DNA of 64,000 nucleotides from Lytechinus variegatus (Eukaryota; Echinodermata; Echinoidea; Temnopleuroida; Toxopneustidae), in contig NC_054744.1 in the NCBI RefSeq assembly GCF_018143015.1, positions 5,081,059 to 5,145,058 on the forward strand, in the 5' to 3' direction. Below the pieces are notes generated by a model. The model was not told the DNA's origin. It was given only the letters and a program-made list of their open reading frames with translations, and did not search any database. Made by a program: the position numbers and the translations under genes. Shown one piece after another: positions 12,201-22,737 of this stretch (its first letter is position 1; each line of letters starts with the position of its first letter).

Positions 12201-15200
12201 TTTTTACGCACCGTTCAATAAAAAAAATAAACGCATATAACGAAATTGAGTCCTAGTGAATCCTAGTGAAAAATATTGCAGAATATACATACATGACTGT
12301 TTTCTGCTTTTAGCTTTTGATGAAGACAATAACATAAACATTAAAGTCCGTAGTTTTCGAATACTATCACAAGTTGTTCTTATTTTCATTATGGCGCGTA
12401 GTTTACGTTAACAGAGGGCAAATATTTTTTTTTGAATGAACACGCAATTCATCCATTCTTTGAAAGTGAAGCATTTGTTGCAGTTTTAGGTTTGATATAC
12501 AATTAATTTCAGTTAACTTACGGAACTTTCAATTTGGGTTAAAACTACCAATTCTTTATGCGAAAGAACTAATAGTATGACTGAAGAAAGAAATGGAGCT
12601 CTACTTCGCCACAGCTTCGACCATGCTTGGGCAGAGGTTTCCACGTCTCATCATTTCTAAATACATATCGGCCGATAAATTAGGAAAAATGTAATTTTAT
12701 AACACCTCGAACTTAATTGAATCAATACCCGGAGAATGAATTTTGACCCTCTTCTAAATAACACATCATAAAATAACACCCTAGAATATAATTTGAACAT
12801 TGTAAATGGAATAAGGAAATTACAGATATTTACCAATTACAGCCGAGAAGAGTTCAGGAGCTGAACTTCCAGCCGCCATAAACGTTGCTCCCGCTACATC
12901 GGGCTGGAGTTTAAGACCTACAAAATTGAACAGAATTCATTATAGCTCAACACTTTCTTTATATTGATCCAGTAGGCAATAAAATGGATCATGTTACAAA
13001 CTAGATCAAAGATAATATTTTCTTCCTCCTTTTTCTACTTCTTCTTCTACTTCTTCTTCTTCTTATTATTATTTTTCTTCTCCTTTTGCGTCTTCTTCCC
13101 CCTTCTCCTTCTTCTTTCTAATCTTCTTCTTCCCCTCTTCATTCCCCCTTTCTCCTCCTCCTCCTCCTCCTTTTTTTCTTCTCCTTCTGAACTAAATATC
13201 TCTGCATATACTTTCCCTATTTACATGTATTTTCTCCATTTATTCAAATCAAGATTATAGTTTAAACGACCGTGCTACAACTTTTTATAATAAAATATTA
13301 AAATCTAAACTATTGTTTAAGATTTTAAACAATTGTTTAAACTGTTTAAACAATTACTCTAAGGTTATATAGTATTAAACAGCGTTGTATAAAAAACATG
13401 AACTACATTTTCTTTGTGTAAATTATAATATCTGGCAGAAGCACATTTTGTGGTGTGTGGTGCAGTGGTCAGTACACTGTAAAAACTGTGGTGTTAAAAC
13501 TGACACCAATTGGTGGTAATAGAGGACCACACCCTGAGGTGTTAAAATTACGTCCTTAAGATTAAACGTAACACCAAAGAGTGTAAATTTAACAACACTC
13601 TAAAATTTCGAATGTTAAATCAACATTTGAAAGTTTGGAAGAGTGACAACCTTTTCTAAATGTTACATCCAACCTTGTATAAAGCTGAGTCCAACATTGT
13701 AAGTGTTGGGTAGATCCCTTTAAAGTGGTAAATACAACATTTAGAAAATGTTGTCACTCCTCCAACCTTTCAAATGTTAAGTTAACATTTCTTGTTTTTA
13801 GAGTGAACCAAAGGTGTTGTAATAACACCTAAAACTGAAACTAACACCATCAATTTAACACCGGTGTAAAATAACTGGTGTGGTCCTCTATGTACACCGG
13901 TCAACACCACAGTTTTTGCTGTGTATATAAAGGAACAAGGGTCAGTTCAATATTGAGAAAACATACATATTCCTTCTTCAGAATCTGGGTCACATTTCCA
14001 ACCTGGCTTGTCCAAATGTTTGATTTGATATGCTTGGCATTGGACTTATCGTTCTTACCTTCAAATCTTATCTTGGTTTCATCGTCACGAGTCGAAAGGG
14101 TAATAAAAGTCAATAACAAAATACACCTCTAAGAAAAAAATGTATGAATCCTGTACGATACAGCCTGGTTTACTACATAGTCTAAAATATATGTTTTCAA
14201 AATTGTAAAAATATCAATAAGCAGCAAGTATTAAAGATTGAACTTTGTTCAGTTCATAAACAAAGTTGTTCAAAACGTTTTTCTGTGTGTATATACTACG
14301 CACATTCAGACCCTGTCTGTAATTACTTGTACACAAATTAAAAGGTTCTAAAATCGGCGAAAATTGCCGGTTCCGATGTTTCAGTTATTTGTGTATGACC
14401 TATTCGGTACACTTTAGAATATATTTATGATTAAAATATTTCGTCATTGCAAAGTTGATATAATGGAGATTTTGAAATACTTTTCTGATATGGATGCGGA
14501 TGTCATCTTGTTGTGAATTGACACTTATCCACCGACTATCATGACTATGTAAATATGGTGATAGCCAGTGTACGTCATAACACGTACGATATTCTACTGA
14601 TGTAATTTTTAAATGTATTGCACCGGTAGAATCGTACTATGTTGAAACATGTTTATGATTTTTTATGTTTATGATGAGCTGTAAAAAAAACCCGTACCTT
14701 TCTGTACCTGGTGGGTGTTTCATAAAGCTGTTCGTAAAGTTACGAACGACTTTACGAACGACTGGAACATGTTCTTAAGGTCATAACTCAATTACATAGA
14801 GATATCACATAGCATAAGAAAGGATCACCAGTCGTGCGTAAAGTCATCCGTAACTTGCGAACAGCTTTATGAAACGGGCCCCTGGAGAAACTGATTATTA
14901 CATACGCAGAAAAGAAATGAATTAATCATGCATAATAGGCAAGGAGGAAAGAAGATGCAACATTCGCATTCTGGTGTTGGAACTCAAAAATGCATGGGTT
15001 TTCCCTTTCAAGTTCATTTCAGGCATTTTACCTCTATTTTGGCAAAATTGATACAAATTGTCTTTGAAACATCCCTGTATCTTTCCCTTTTCGATAATTA
15101 CACTTCTTGCTTTTATTTTTTCGCAAATTTGAAATATATTTGCACGAATTAAAACAGCCCCCCCCCCCGTCGATAAAACTGCAAACTAGGACGATAAAGA

Positions 15201-16599
15201 GCCCCCACCCCTTCCATATTGTACTTGTACTTATTTGTATTATGTTGAAGAATGAAAAAATAAATAGAATAGAATTGAATTGAGTATTATGCAATTTGAC
15301 TATAAACAAGCTTTAAAAAACTTTTCGAATTCAAATACAATAAGCTCATAAAACTTTTTTTTTCAAAATCGCGAACATGCCAAGTAATAATAGACCCTTG
15401 ACATTTTGAACGAAAAATTTGAAATGATCATAATGCATCTTGTAATACAGGGGCCGCTGAATGGAAGGGGGCTTCGATCCCTCGGTCCCCACTTTTTAAA
15501 TAAAGGAGTACAAAAACGCAAAAAACATTCATATCAGTCTGATTCTGTGCATGCTCCGCCCGCCCCCCCCCCCACCCCCACTTTCAAAAACATTCCGCGA
15601 CCCCTGCAATGATTAATATAAAGTTAACACGGTACACCAGGATCGCGCCATTTTCACTTACGTTCACAAAGTATTTCAAGCGAAGGGACGAAATAGGCCG
15701 AGCACACGTAACCGATAGCACCGCATAGATAGAGAGCGACGAGAAAGTTGACGACCAGGGCCCCGTTCTTCCTTTGCTCGTTCGTGAAGACGCCAGGTGG
15801 AAACTTGCTGATCCCTCTCACAGTACAGTTGGCCTCATCATCCCCGTTCGCACTGACCAACAGGAGCCTTCGGCCCGATGCCTTCGCCTCTGAAACGAGA
15901 CATCATTTGCCACATGAACAAAATTGCGGGGATGGGGACCGACTGGATGTCTTATATACGAATATGAAATACACTGAAAATTTGATAAGAAACACTACTT
16001 AAATGGAATTTAAAAATATAATAAACAAAAATATGGGTGATTGAATAGGCCTATAAAACAAGCTATAGTCGAATTTCAGTCCAGGCCCAACCTACAAGGT
16101 AGCAGGTACCTTGACCTCAACATGAAAGTATAAACAGAGACTGTAGGCTTTGTGCCCGAAACTCAAACCATTATTTCTCACAAATATTTAATTACAATGC
16201 CATCATCATGATATCCTGTTACATTACAAAGATACATCATGTTGAAATTGAAAGCCAGAAGGCAATGAAACGTTATTACTATACTCTAAGAATGGGCGGA
16301 AATTATCTTACAATGAAGCAATTCCCCATCACATCTATCAATTTCCACTCTATCTTTCTGTTTAATGAAAAATACTTGATGAATATAAAATAAGAATATT
16401 TTGGTAAATGATTACCTTGGCTGACAGATTTCAATCTGGGGACGCCTTCAAGTTTAGTCTCAAATCCTCGCTTCAAGAATGAGTCAGTTTTGACGGAAAG
16501 GAACGCATATCCTATAACCATACAGAATACAATTGTCATCATGGATTTGACCAGTTTGGCACGGCCGAGTGGATCCGACGTTGGCCGAAAGCTAGCCAT
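2931..16599 (-). CDS. K+-dependent Na+/Ca2+ exchanger, SLC24/NCKX family (5' part, seven exons)
   Basis: NCKX proteins use the Na+ and K+ gradients to export Ca2+ across a membrane. Coding exons on the minus strand are 16599-16416, 15889-15662, 12917-12834, 11746-11643, 9291-9191, 5858-5593 and 3239-2931. They join in phase throughout and give 425 codons plus one base. Visible landmarks are an N-terminal hydrophobic segment (about residues 18-38), the TM1 region ending [11 protein letters not shown], the alpha-1 repeat [15 protein letters not shown] (residues 147-161, ion-binding Glu159), GSAAFNIF, the WWP and QWWEG segments, a short cytosolic loop (about 250-360) and TVPDCRK (386-392). The family is usually 500-660 residues long with a second (alpha-2) repeat. 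That part is missing here and must lie left of position 1, because 1-2930 contains only repeats. The match is closest to NCKX3/4-type sequences from memory, but the subfamily is not certain. The family call is secure. Confidence 0.93.
3275..3465. repeat. Two-copy ~95-bp tandem duplication next to an NCKX acceptor
   Basis: Two direct copies starting near 3275 and 3370 share ATTTCTTTTAAAAAGCTTAC and GGGTCTAGGYGTGACGCAAT with few differences. The array begins about 35 nt intron-side of the NCKX exon 7 acceptor. Confidence 0.8.
4081..4742. repeat. 53-bp direct duplication around a pyrimidine tract
   Basis: The segment at 4082-4133, beginning GGGAAATTTTAACCAATAAT, recurs almost perfectly at 4691-4742. 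The two copies bracket the start of the TTC/CTT-rich tract. No coding role is seen. Confidence 0.8.
4410..4910 (+). repeat. Polypyrimidine (TTC/CTT) simple repeat
   Basis: Long imperfect TTC, CTT and TCC runs fill this NCKX intron stretch. Leu/Phe/Ser-rich reading frames here are artefacts of the repeat. Confidence 0.9.
5041..5223. mobile_element. MITE with TIR GGTTCCATGACATTYGCTCC / GGAGAATGTCGTT
   Basis: The left end contains GCTCCGGCGACAATTGCTC and the right end GAGCAATTGTCGCCGGAGAA, forming terminal inverted repeats around a non-coding core. A related partial copy ends near 7830 and a fragment lies near 27490-27530. Confidence 0.75.
5265..5428. mobile_element. Short palindromic element with ~52-bp arms
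   Basis: The left arm starts at CCATGGTCACATTTGTTCTA and contains CGGCGGCCGTACGGCGAGTC. The right arm is its near-perfect reverse complement (TAGAACAAATGTGACCATGG). The spacer is about 50 bp. It would fold into a strong hairpin. Confidence 0.85.
5443..5565 (-). repeat. tRNA(Leu/Ser)-derived SINE
   Basis: On the minus strand the head reads GGTGCTGTGGCCGAGTGGTC (A box TGGCCGAGTGG), with a B box GAGTTCGATCC about 35 nt later, then a non-tRNA body. It lies in the NCKX intron only 28 nt past the exon 6 donor. Its internal Pol III promoter looks intact, but the tRNA fold is degenerate. Confidence 0.75.
5593..5858 (-). CDS. NCKX exon 6 (membrane helix and start of cytosolic loop)
   Basis: A 266-nt exon with acceptor ATCCCTGCAG and donor ATCG|GTAAGA. 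It codes [20 protein letters not shown] and then a polar Ser/Arg/Glu-rich loop. The loop is short compared with vertebrate NCKX1. A tRNA-derived SINE begins 28 nt past the donor. Confidence 0.92.
5977..6150. mobile_element. MITE, family GGGTGTTTCRTAAAGCTGTTCG, copy 1
   Basis: The ends GGTGGGTGTTTCGTAAAGCT and a diverged TTAAACACCC are inverted repeats. Internal blocks TGGAACATGTTCTTA and AATTACATAGGGAT match copy 2 at 14710-14885. Confidence 0.75.
6247..6906. mobile_element. MITE with TIR TAGGGGAGAGTGGGGTAA and internal tandem units
   Basis: The left end TAGGGGAGAGTGGGGTAATC and right end TTACCCCCACTTTCCCCTAA form inverted repeats. Inside, a ~225-bp unit beginning GAGTGGGGTAATCCCGAACG is repeated at 6257 and 6478, with a third partial GGGGTAATCCCGAA near 6718. 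Confidence 0.75.
7265..7520. repeat. GC-motif satellite array, cluster 2
   Basis: The GC-rich motif recurs at 7270, 7386 (GTGAGCGCGAAGCGCGAGCT) and 7496, about 110-116 nt apart, in the same orientation as cluster 1. Confidence 0.7.
7936..8453. mobile_element. TTAA-flanked MITE, TIR GGGGTACTCCAGGC
   Basis: TTAAGGGGGTACTCCAGGCT at the left and GCCTGGAGTACCCCTTTAA at the right form terminal inverted repeats with a TTAA target duplication. The interior holds CGTCATGAATATTCATTAGG, shared with the copies at 34.7 and 54.8 kb. The TTAA target suggests piggyBac-type mobilisation; this is inferred. Confidence 0.82.
8625..8690 (-). repeat. tRNA-like SINE head
   Basis: The minus strand reads an A box TGGCGCAAGGCG and a B box GAGGGTTCGAATCTA about 35 nt later. 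No full cloverleaf or 3' CCA region is seen, so it is called a SINE head rather than a tRNA gene. Confidence 0.5.
9191..9291 (-). CDS. NCKX exon 5 (membrane segments)
   Basis: A 101-nt exon with acceptor TTATTTCATAG and donor CAATG|GTATGT. It codes [17 protein letters not shown] and the following hydrophobic helix to GEIQW. The donor at 9190 was preferred over one further downstream because joining there restores the family motif QWWEG. Confidence 0.88.
9870..10560 (-). mobile_element. LINE 3' fragment (CR1/RTE-like ORF2 C-terminus), degenerate
   Basis: Minus-strand frames give [16 protein letters not shown] near 10430, then, after frame breaks, [20 protein letters not shown] and [18 protein letters not shown] (about 10221-9960). 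These are typical post-RT C-terminal segments of CR1-like LINEs. No intact frame remains. Confidence 0.65.
10880..10960. repeat. TA dinucleotide run and poly-C tract
   Basis: (TA)n at about 10885-10902 and a C run of about 19 bases at 10938-10956, inside an NCKX intron. Confidence 0.85.
11081..11632. mobile_element. MITE, TIR GGGCCCGTATTCTGAAGTCGG, copy 1, with nested second MITE
   Basis: The left end GGCCCGTATTCTGAAGTCGG and right end CGAGCTCAGAATACGAGCC are inverted repeats flanked by CTATA/CCTAT. The right interior AAACCACAACTTTAAACC matches the copies at 31.8 and 58.8 kb. The core is interrupted by the element at 11322-11560. The right end is about 10 nt from the NCKX exon 4 donor. Confidence 0.8.
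11322..11560. mobile_element. Nested MITE, TIR CACTGCAAAAA...CCGGAATCTATA
   Basis: TGCAAAAACGCATGTGTTAA opens and GTGTTAAATTTTTGCAGTGC closes the element. Inner inverted blocks are CCACACCAGAGAAGTGTTAA and its complement. It is the same family as 24064-24312. Confidence 0.75.
11643..11746 (-). CDS. NCKX exon 4 (second half of alpha-1 repeat)
   Basis: A 104-nt exon with acceptor TTATTTCAAG and donor CCAG|GTGAGA. It codes [20 protein letters not shown] followed by [15 protein letters not shown], matching the GTIVGSAVFNIL...FAGQ block of NCKX proteins. An inverted-repeat element ends about 10 nt past the donor. Confidence 0.93.
12834..12917 (-). CDS. NCKX exon 3 (alpha-1 repeat)
   Basis: An 84-nt exon with acceptor ATTTTGTAG and donor ATTG|GTAAAT. 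It codes [18 protein letters not shown] followed by [10 protein letters not shown], the first half of the conserved alpha-1 repeat. The Glu of SSAPELF corresponds to an essential cation-binding residue of the family. Confidence 0.94.
13018..13200 (+). repeat. Polypyrimidine simple repeat
   Basis: TTC, CTT and CCT-rich tract in an NCKX intron. The Phe/Ser/Leu-rich frames here are not genes. Confidence 0.88.
13473..13926. mobile_element. MITE, TIR TACACTGTAAAAACTGTGGTG, copy 1 with palindromic insert
   Basis: TACACTGTAAAAACTGTGGT and CACCACAGTTTTTGCTGTGT bound the element. An internal palindrome (about 13600-13795) with GTTGTCACTC and TTTAGAAAATG-type blocks is absent from the shorter copies at 24330 and 27215. 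Confidence 0.82.
14710..14885. mobile_element. MITE, family GGGTGTTTCRTAAAGCTGTTCG, copy 2
   Basis: GGTGGGTGTTTCATAAAGCT and AGCTTTATGAAACGGGCCCC are terminal inverted repeats. The arms contain TTACGAACGACTTTACGAAC. This copy is cleaner than that at 5977-6150. Confidence 0.82.
15662..15889 (-). CDS. NCKX exon 2 (extracellular loop and TM1)
   Basis: The acceptor is TCTCGTTTCAG and the donor is GAAC|GTAAGT. The exon codes the lumenal/extracellular segment with [19 protein letters not shown] followed by a membrane span ending [15 protein letters not shown], a hallmark of the SLC24 family. It enters with two bases and leaves with one base, matching both neighbours. Confidence 0.92.
16416..16599 (-). 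CDS. NCKX exon 1 (first coding exon)
   Basis: This exon codes residues 1-61 plus one base. The ATG at 16599 sits in an AAAATGG context with an in-frame TGA two codons upstream, which fixes the start. It includes a hydrophobic run ([17 protein letters not shown]), a probable signal or first membrane segment. The donor is CAAG|GTAATC, phase 1. Confidence 0.88.
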
Positions 16600-18300
16600 T
16601 TTTCACAATATGTGTCTTCTTTCCCCCCTTTTCAAATGGTCACGTTACAGTCTTAAATGGTCGCTCATGATATCATCAATAGAGAGCATACATGTACATG
16701 TACAAGATTTGGTTGGCGCCACTCGTTTGCCCAAGTGGTATTGTGGTATGGTCACCAAAATGGGGCTTACTGGTTCAAAGCAGCCTATACAGATTTATTC
16801 CATGAAAAGAACGTTGACATGCATAACAATTAATGTCTGAAATCGTTGCCATCAAATTAAAGCGTGAACGTTTTTGCCTTTCTATTACGAAAGGTCCCCC
16901 GAAATAGTTCGACACTTGATCGCTACATGTGTTGCTACGAAATAATGCGCAGGCTCCTTTTCTTGAATGTTCATGGCATGCACCAAATATTTCCGACGTC
17001 AGATCGATAATACAACCAATAAACACATGGAAGAATTGTTGGCAAAGTAGGACATAAATCCACACAAAAAGACTGCGCTCAATCCGTCATGATTTGTTTT
17101 CAGGGCGAGTGAAGTTCAAAGAGTTCAGAGTTTCGGTACAGGACATCCGAATTACTCAAAATCCATATCTATAATAATCTTTTTGTGCAGCGGTGAACTT
17201 CTCGTAATCATAATTTGGACTTTGAACCCCGTATTACACACTCTTTGTACACGTATATAGGCCTACACCTAGCGGATTCTTTGATTCAGGTGTTATTAAT
17301 AATTGCATAGTGAAACCATTTACTTCACCTTGTCATATTTCGAGTAGAATATTGCTGTGTAATCTACCCTCGCTTTCGCTGAATGACTGCATGCAGTAAT
17401 GACGGAACACGTATACCGCTCTCCGTACACACGATCTTTGGTGTCGAGTCCCCGAGTACACGAGAGCGCGCTCCTGTATTTCAATTGTTTGCTGATCAAC
17501 TTCAAGTTCGGTCACAAGTTCACGAATCTGAACTCCACGACATACGGGATTTGTCCTCCCTTGTCCTGTTTGTAGCCGTGAACATTTTCGATTGTTTTGT
17601 TTTTTTAAGTACTAGTTCATTACTCTCTTCGCAAACGAAGATCACTTGCAGTAAGTGTGGATCGACTCTCCTTATTATATTAAAAGAAAATTATTGACCC
17701 GGCATCTCTGGAACTGAGTGAGAAGACTTGAAGCATGAAAATGTATTCGTCTGGCGAGAGGAGTTTATCATACCCGAAATCACTACAGGTTAAAACTTCA
17801 AAAATAATGTTAAAAGAAAATATACACGAGTGTGTTTCCAATATTGCTCCATTGCTGAATCACCTGAATGAGGATTGTATATAACAGGTTGATATGCACG
17901 GTATTACTCTATAGGGATGAAACCCTTTACAGGATCAGCCATGCAAGAAAGGACGAGGCTATTGATCAGAGATGGCATCAATTGTAATTGTTCATTGATA
18001 TGCCATGAAAAAAGGCAAATGAAGAGGTCGAAAATGGGGTGAGGGCATGGGAACATACCTCCAAGTTGGATCAGGTGCCCCTTAATTTATGAAAATGAAA
18101 GTAAAAAAATTGTAAGAGGTAGAGTACCACCCCCCCCCAAATTAACATCAGTACCCCCTGCAACATTTTTTTAATAAAATCGTTCCTCGGCGGGCCCTGA
18201 CACACACGTTTTCTTTTGCCCTCCACCCGTCTGACACTTAAAAAAATCTGGTGACGCAACAGTTGAAAGGGAAAGTGGAATAGACATGAGAAGTGAACCC
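16600..18300. other. Upstream of NCKX: no gene recognised
   Basis: The 5' untranslated region and promoter of the NCKX gene should lie here, to the right of 16599. I see no clear TATA box, no further coding exon and no recognisable repeat. Frames on both strands are short and have no family signature. Confidence 0.5.
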
Positions 18301-18309
18301 GGGGGGGGG

Positions 18310-18842
18310 GGCGCCACTTACATTGACGAGTGGATACCATGCGCGACCAAAAAAGCACGTAAAAAGGATGTCTTTTTCACGATAGGGCACGTTACGTAAG
18401 TAACGTGATAAGGGTGTCAAAAACACAAAAATAATGAAAAAAGGGTATCTACTTTGCTAGGAAAATTACGTGTTTAGGTTCGAATTTGCGGGGATGATAA
18501 AACAAAATTAAAATGTTTTATAAAGGATGTCCTTTTTGCCCCAACACTTCGTGTTTAGAGTCCGATTTGCACGAGGTATAGAAGGTGGAGTCGTACTAAA
18601 CCAAATAAGGTAAAGCCGACGACCGAAGGACCCGTAACAATAAAACACTCCTGTACTTGTTTATGGGTTCATTTCAGGGAACATTTGCCAAGAGTATCGT
18701 TTTGTTTCCAATACTTGTTAAGGGTAAAGTTTCACAAGCCAATACTTGTTAAGGGGTGCATTTTCAGAATATGGAAATTACGTGTTTCGGGTGCTTTTCG
18801 AGACCCCATGGTCGCGCATGGTATCCACTCGTGAATGGAAGT
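18310..18842. mobile_element. MITE, TIR CGAGTGGATACCATGCGCGACC, copy A
   Basis: The left end CGAGTGGATACCATGCGCGA and right end TCGCGCATGGTATCCACTCG are inverted repeats. The interior includes AAAAAGGATGTCTTTTTCAC and TTTGCCCCAACACTTCGTGT. G/C runs flank both ends. Confidence 0.82.
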
Positions 18843-19111
18843 GCCCCCCCCCTCGGGGAAGTGAATTACAAATTGTTATCAATATGAATTAATCACCGCA
18901 CTGAACTATGCTCAACATGCCTTTTTAGAACCTCGGAGGGTACGTTGCAGACATTGGCGTCAATCACGCTGCATTAGCCCCTCCATATTTAAAAGTAAAG
19001 TGGGGGAACAATACTCGAGCATGCCCCCACCCCATGCGCCCTCGTTAAGTATAAATTATGGGTGTTAGGGCTGAGTTTACATAGAAGTTTACGGTATACG
19101 GGCATGGCGGG

Positions 19112-19320
19112 TTACATTTGATTGTTTGATTGATTGATTGATTGCATTTTATTCTTTTTCATTCCAAAATTTAACAAAAGTTCCAATGTAAAGCATAAAC
19201 AAAATATCATATACAGAAATGAAAAAAGGGAACCCACTGGAAAGCAAAGCTTGTTAGTATGGGTTCCCTGCAATAAATAGTTAATTAAAGTATATCTTTG
19301 ATCAATGAAATTCAATTCCT
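19112..19320 (-). mobile_element. LINE 3'-end fragment with (ATCA)n tail
   Basis: On the minus strand GGAACCCATACTAACAAGCT runs into a non-coding end with AAAAAGAATAAAATGCAATC and then ATCAATCAATCA. This is the usual layout of the 3' end of a CR1/L2-type LINE with a short tandem tail. No reverse transcriptase sequence remains. Confidence 0.5.
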
Positions 19321-19489
19321 AAATTAAAAAGGTTTGTACAATGAAAAAGAATACCAGTGGGGTCAAGCTTTTTATGTTTACTCACTAAGTTACAATTAAC
19401 AGAAAAAAATGTTATATCATACCCCTGCTGTATAAAAAAACACCCTGATTTTAGGAGTTTGTGAACAGACAATCACTTGAACAAGACAG

Positions 19490-19660
19490 GACGAATACTA
19501 AAAACAAAACAAAGACAAAAACAAAAACGGCGCACATACACAAACAAAAACAAAACAGAACAGGACAAGACAGCAAAAAAGGAAAAGAAACAAAATGGCA
19601 CACACACACACACAAAAAAAACAGAACAGGACAAGACAGCAAAAAAAAAACACTACAAAA
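19490..19660 (+). repeat. A-rich minisatellite
   Basis: AACAGAACAGGACAAGACAG occurs at about 19552 and 19620, embedded in CAAAA and CACACA runs. Confidence 0.75.
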
Positions 19661-19799
19661 CATAGACGGTCAGAACGATTGTAAAAGCAATAGAACTAGA
19701 CAGAAAGAGAGAAGAAAAAGAAATGTGAGAGGAGAAGGAGAATGAGAAGAAGGAAGAAAATAATAAGGGAAGAAGAACAAAAGAGGTGGTAGCTGCTTA

Positions 19800-22700
19800 C
19801 ACATAAATGTTTGAGTAGCATTTAAAGTAGCACGCGTGTCCTAATTTAGCGCCGTCAAAATGAATATCTCAGATGATAAAGCTTTGGCTCTTTTCCTCCC
19901 ACTTAAAATAGGGGGAAATAATCACTTGTTATTTATGTGAAATCGTTTCTGTATTTTTTTTCATCTGGACTTGAATGTATATGACAATAAGCATTCTTTC
20001 ATACCTGTATGAAGTAGTAAAGTTCTGGTTTTTTAAGAGAAAAGAAAACACTTTTTTGCAAGATTTGTTGATATTCGACTAAAAAAAACTTGTTTTGGAA
20101 CGAATTCAAGCAGAGAAATTCCCTCTGCAAATAACTGAACTTCTAAATACGACTGTTTATTCTGGTTGTTTGATCGAGATGGGGCTATTTGAGTCATATG
20201 ATTTCACAAACCAAAACTAACATTTTATTTTTTCATTTTATCTGGGGTAGGGTGATTGGAAATATACAATAGTTATGTTTCCAAATATAATAAATTTTAA
20301 CAATTCAAACACGTATCAGCCTAATCGATGTTATCAACACCTATTTTTGATTTGATGTCGTAATTTTTATGATGGGGTAAGCTTAATTGTAGGATCCCAC
20401 ATCCCAGCTTTGTAAACTCATATCAAAATAGAATAATTAAAGAAATCATCTTTATGAAAAACATTTTCTTTAATGAAATATATTTCTCCATTATTTTCAA
20501 CTTATAATAAGACTAATAAAGCAATTAGATATAACTCAACTACAGGTATGCACAACAAAATGGTTGAACTTGTTTTCAATCATTTCACGGTAAAAATAAA
20601 ATAGATAGAAAAATGAAAAACACGCAGAACTAACACGCACTGCGGGTTAGTTCAACAATTTTTAACTTGTTTTCAATCATTTCATGGTCAAACAGAGAAA
20701 GAAAAATGATGAATCCCACATCAGCCCACATAAATCATGCAAATCATAAATGAGATGCTGTTATTTCAATCAAAAACCAATGTTAGGGGAGTTTGACATT
20801 GAAATCCTGAAGTGCTGGTACTATGAAGGCATTGTCTGTGAAATTGCAATAAAATGAGAAACAAGAAATTATTATTATTTTTGTAATTTACCTTATTTCA
20901 CCACAGCACACCATCTGCCACATCCGGAGTGGATGGTATACGCAGCACGAAATTCCAACAAAGTTTGATTCCCACGAAATTATATTAAACGGAGCTATAC
21001 GGCTTTTCCGAACAGGTTTTAGGTAATCCTATATAGTTCGATTCAAGGTATTCGCGTGACCTTCGAAAACGTGCATCGCATACCGAATAGTACATACTTC
21101 TATATTATGTGAATTCATCCTTAGGCAGCAGGCCAATTTTATTCTAGGAACTAAAATATAAAGGGCAAAAATACTTTCTTTAATTTGTGAACGAGATTAT
21201 TTTTTAAGTATTTCGGAGTTAAATCGTGAAAAATCTCATCTAAGATCTATTAAAATCTAAATCTGAGAGGCGACCCTTTCTTCTACCAACCAATAAATCA
21301 CAACACTACAGCACCAGGGTTCAAGCCCCTGCTTCAAAAAAAAATCCCGATTTGTCCATGTCGAAACGCTCCATCATCAAAGACGTGTCGATCCTAAAGT
21401 CTCCGGGACGGGTCGTCCTTGATACAAGGGATAAAGTCAAGATGGATCCATTTATTAAAAGAAAGAAACCTGTAAAAGTGAGTAGTTTTACTACCTTAAC
21501 TTAAAGATCTAATAGGAGGGTTGAACTATAGCCCGTGAAGCTCAATATTTAGGTATTTATGTTATTTGTCTCCCAGAACAACGGATATAGACCATTCTAA
21601 ACCAATTGTACAACACAAATTGACCAATGGGTATTCCTTGATTACTGTAGTTATGCCTGGAATTTCTCTATCAATGCATCTTAGGTGATGTTTATGGTAA
21701 CTCCCGCAGGACAGCATTTTTGCTGGCAAACGCGAAGCTGGTATATAAATAATTTCCTATAGGAAACATTTTACATCTTGGTTAATCAGTCATAGTGGCT
21801 GACCTTACAGACGGCAGATATTAATCCCTTTCAGCAGCTTCAAAGCTATCCCGGGATGAAAAGATTAATCTGTGTACCAGTGCGAGGTGCCTGGTGAAGT
21901 AATTTGAAATTTCACTTATATGCATTAAAAGTGAATATGCACCGTGCAATTAAAAAAAACTGCCTCTTGGTTTACAGCATAAGAGAGACCCAACAGGACG
22001 CTGCATCACGAGCAAAACTACAAGCAAAAAAGAAGAAGAAAAAAGGTTTCACTACAAAAGGAAGGTCATTTTGTTCCAGAGACATTTGACAAGCAAAACA
22101 ATGTTTCCATACAAAATGTAGGTCAATTTGGTTCTTTTTCTCCATTTTTGTCACACCTTCCAGAATTCCAGGGGGTGCTGCCTATATGTGGCAGAATGAT
22201 AAGGAGAATTACAACAGCCCGACCCCCAATATCCCAGGCCCATGCTCTTTGCCTGCACATAATTTGGTAATAATAGTTGGGGAAATTAAGGCACAAACTT
22301 GGGCCCTGATGATGCTCATTGTACTATTTCATAAAAACCAATTATGGCTTGCTTCTCAAAGAGTTTAATGTTTAGCAACACGATATCCTTGCTACCAACT
22401 TTAGATTCCATCTCTGGGTAGGCTGTCGCCATCTTGCTCAAATCGATGATAAAGTAGAAAGTGGGTCAATTCACTTAAGGAAAGTAGAGCATAAATATCT
22501 GTCTTTTTTAAAGGATAAGGTCTGATCATTGAATTGTATTATGTTAATGTCAAATAAGTTATCGCGAGTGCATGTGAAACTCAATCTAAAGACCCTGTGA
22601 AAAGTGTATTGATTGGCCTCAGGTAAACCAAAATAATCAGTTAAAAGATCGATGCGTGTTTGGGAATCGATGACGAAAAAGCGTCACAAAATCTCAGTAG
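19800..22700. other. No gene recognised
   Basis: AT-rich sequence with short frames only. A GGGTTCAAGCCC block near 21310 resembles a tRNA B box but has no A box at the right distance. I found nothing else to annotate. Confidence 0.5.
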
Positions 22701-22737
22701 TGAATAGTGACACTGTGCAGCCCCCAGGGGGTGGGGG

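Noticed and set aside
12991-13260. Hydrophobic frame of 89 codons
   Set aside because: It lies in another pyrimidine tract inside an NCKX intron.
21290-21330. tRNA-like B box GGGTTCAAGCCC
   Set aside because: No A box at the expected distance and no SINE body.
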